NCBI GenBank assembly: GCA_030619885.1
Contig: JAUXAN010000010.1
Location: 1-59,503 of the forward strand
Direction: 5' to 3'
Length of the DNA stretch: 59,503 bases
Origin: a bacterium
Lineage (GTDB): Bacteria; Hydrothermota; DG-26; JAUXAN01
The stretch's first letter is position 1, and each line of letters begins with the position of its first letter. The notes below the pieces were generated by a model that searched no databases, was not told the DNA's origin, and saw only the letters and a list, made by a program, of their open reading frames with translations. Shown here one piece after another: positions 58,069 through 59,503 of this stretch. The position numbers and the translations under genes are program-made.

Positions 58069-59271
58069 CTATTTATTGTTTCCCATTGTAGGAACTATTT
58101 TATTTGTTTTCAAATCGACCATCTCCATCATTTTTGCTAAATCCAGTGGTTTTAATTCTTGTTTATAGATTTTTTCGCAAATAGTAGAGGTAGTATTTAT
58201 AAAAAGATTAGGTGTATTATCTTTCTCTCGATACTCTATTATCACCTGCTTTGACTCTGTAAGAAGCCAAAGATGAAATAAAAACTGTGAAGCATGGAAT
58301 CGACGTTGATCTGGGTTTAAATTAGATACATCTTTCACCACAAGTTTTGCTTCATCAGCATTCTTTTTGAACTCTACTATTTCAAATCCTTGAGATGCTA
58401 AACCAGTAGCAAAATTTAGGAACGCTGCATCATCTCGTACTTCAACGGTAGGAGAAAATCTATTGATTTCCTTTAAATTATCTATGAAAAATAAAGTATG
58501 AGCTAATCTTATGGCTCTATAGACATCGAAAATGGTTTGCACTGCTTGCAGAAGTTCGCTCCTAGAAAGTCGACTCTCTTTTATATTTGGAGTCTTACCA
58601 TACCAGCAAATAATTTTACTATTTTCAATTCTTGCTGTATGATGATAAGCAATATTTCGCCATTGGTTCAATGTAATGTTCCATGGCGGTGGCATGAAAA
58701 GTTCAGCATATCCACTCTCTTGTTTCAATTTATTTACAATTATACCTAAATCTAAAGAATCGATATCTTCCAAAACAGTTTTAATCCCATTTGCAATCCT
58801 TATTTGATGAAGAAGTGCTTTTAAATAAGGCTTTGTCAAACCTTCTATTATATCTCCAATATTTCTAAGACATTCGTGCAAAAATTCTTCAATTTCAAGA
58901 TTGTTCTTATCAATTTCTAAATATAGAACACTCCAGTATTTTGATAAGCTCTGAAGAATTTGAGGTTGCCATAGAACACATGATTTAAAACAACTTTGTG
59001 TATCCTTTGCTTTTGCTGAACGATATGTATCCAGGCACTTCTCAAATTTTCTAAAAAACCAGTTTTCTTTTTGAAGTTTTAATAGATTTACACTCTCTGG
59101 AACAAGAGTTTCTATAGCAAACTGCTCAAGAATATCTTTATTATCAAAATATGGTTCAAGTGATTCAATTACAGATTCTTTTATTTCCTCTAGATTCATC
59201 CCTGATTCGATCAGTTTTAGCAAAGGATTTTCTTCTTTTACTTTTGATATGACTTTTTCATATTTTTTCAT
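58069..59271 (-). CDS. Unknown mostly alpha-helical protein with HEPN-like R-x4-H motif
   Basis: A 400-residue soluble, helix-rich protein that I do not recognise as a named family. The segment TLNQWRNIAYHHTARIE contains Arg205-Asn-x3-His210, the R-x4-H form of HEPN ribonuclease motifs. KIICWYG follows it. The C-terminal half (AAFLNFATGLASQGFEIVEFKKN, FHASQFLFHLWLLTE) looks like a separate alpha/beta part. ATG 59271 has AAGGTG upstream. It sits beside a restriction-modification pair and between two structures ending in GTTATCTGC, which fits a mobile defence gene. The HEPN reading rests on one short motif, so the function is only suggested. Confidence 0.6.
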   Translation of the reverse strand: MKKYEKVISKVKEENPLLKLIESGMNLEEIKESVIESLEPYFDNKDILEQFAIETLVPESVNLLKLQKENWFFRKFEKCLDTYRSAKAKDTQSCFKSCVLWQPQILQSLSKYWSVLYLEIDKNNLEIEEFLHECLRNIGDIIEGLTKPYLKALLHQIRIANGIKTVLEDIDSLDLGIIVNKLKQESGYAELFMPPPWNITLNQWRNIAYHHTARIENSKIICWYGKTPNIKESRLSRSELLQAVQTIFDVYRAIRLAHTLFFIDNLKEINRFSPTVEVRDDAAFLNFATGLASQGFEIVEFKKNADEAKLVVKDVSNLNPDQRRFHASQFLFHLWLLTESKQVIIEYREKDNTPNLFINTTSTICEKIYKQELKPLDLAKMMEMVDLKTNKIVPTMGNNK

Positions 59272-59296
59272 GTTAAAATCACCTTAAGGAGCAATG

Positions 59297-59340
59297 GCAG
59301 ATAACTTGTGCATTTATGAAATAAAGGTTCGTAAATGCAC
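59297..59340 (-). repeat. Half attC-like structure upstream of the HEPN-like gene
   Basis: On the minus strand: GTGCATTTA, a 15-base loop, TAAATGCAC, two bases, then GTTATCTGC (59305-59297). The last nine bases equal the end of the element at 57935-58033, in the same orientation. The outer left arm is missing, replaced by transposase-derived sequence. Confidence 0.5.
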
Positions 59341-59371
59341 TCGAAACTGGTATATTAGACGAACTATTTCG

Positions 59372-59503
59372 TAAATTCATTTCATTGCAGACGAGCAAAA
59401 TATTTCTAAAAAGGGACATAATTTCTTCTTTCATTGATGATACAAATTTCGCTATAGTTGAATGATCAGGTTCTGACCATCCTGAAAGTGCTATAAATGT
59501 TAC
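59372..59503 (-). pseudogene. IS1182-type transposase fragment
   Basis: From the window edge the minus strand reads VTFIALSGWSEPDHSTIAKF, then VSSMKEEIMSLFRNILLVCN and EMNL. This is the N-terminal domain of IS1182/IS5-like transposases (ALSGxxxPDHSTIAxF, then LFxxxLxxCxEMxL). After codon 44 the similarity stops where AIDG should follow, at about 59371, so the gene is cut there. It was probably truncated when the neighbouring segment arrived. Confidence 0.7.

Noticed and set aside
1-59503. CRISPR array
   Set aside because: The repeats are palindromic and dispersed, with no regular spacer and repeat lengths and no cas genes.

Overview
This window comes from an AT-rich bacterium with dense, mostly co-directional gene clusters and intergenic spaces crowded with repeats. 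Several proteins carry C-terminal sorting domains of the type IX / FlgD-Ig kind. With them are a gingipain-type C25 protease, a PorV-like outer-membrane protein and many perfect TTGACA promoters, a mix most like uncultured WOR-3/FCB-type lineages. A tryptophanyl-tRNA synthetase with a Thermotoga-type Fe-S cysteine set and a cyclic 2,3-diphosphoglycerate synthase-like protein hint at an anaerobic, perhaps thermophilic life. The taxonomic placement is inference; no rRNA gene is present.

Layout. 1-62: edge of an IS110 transposase. 291-6109 (minus): a Minf_1886-family protein, a DUF192 lipoprotein, and a malate-dehydrogenase pair / LarA-like / purM operon. 6601-8066 (plus): a DUF4412-like secreted protein and a nitroreductase. 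8378-17715 (plus): infA-rpmJ-rpsM-rpsA run without a gap into a secreted propeller protein, a C25 protease and a PorV-like protein. 17920-20024: a second secreted propeller protein whose sorting domain is frameshifted. 20031-24235 (minus): an OmpH-CsgG-like fusion, a DUF4388 protein and a TPR membrane protein. 24502-31223 (plus): M16 protease, M23 peptidase, WbpD/WbpE-like sugar enzymes and an O-antigen ligase/polymerase. 31382-32203 (minus): macrodomain protein behind tRNA-Thr-Tyr-Gly. 32724-35470 (plus): TldD/TldE. 35553-46916 (minus): small membrane protein, gluzincin protease, trpS, alaS, prohibitin, GNAT, S9 peptidase, EamA transporter and a terpenoid-cyclase-fold protein. 47295-48533 (plus): HD-GYP. 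48522-52501 (minus): bactofilin-like, P5C dehydrogenase and cDPG synthase-like. 52641-55471: RAYT transposase remnants around a large secreted protein. 55485-59271 (minus): a TdeIII-like restriction-modification pair and a putative HEPN-type protein flanked by attC-like structures, abutting an IS1182 transposase fragment.

The most unusual signal is the repeat biology. A family of perfect hairpins with CCCCGCAC arms shows compensatory base changes and one exact inverted duplicate. These and unrelated hairpins are embedded in a common CACAGATT-type scaffold repeat. One decayed copy lies in frame inside the S9 peptidase, and another supplies the stop codon of the O-antigen ligase. A separate repeat of about 65 bp sits 23-35 bases before three unrelated start codons in the same orientation each time. 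REP-like GGGGACGGTTCTC elements, with remnants of RAYT transposases, encode the C-terminus of one protease. Several genes have a promoter placed so that the mRNA should begin at the start codon (leaderless).

All calls were made by eye from the sequence and translations; no database search was run.
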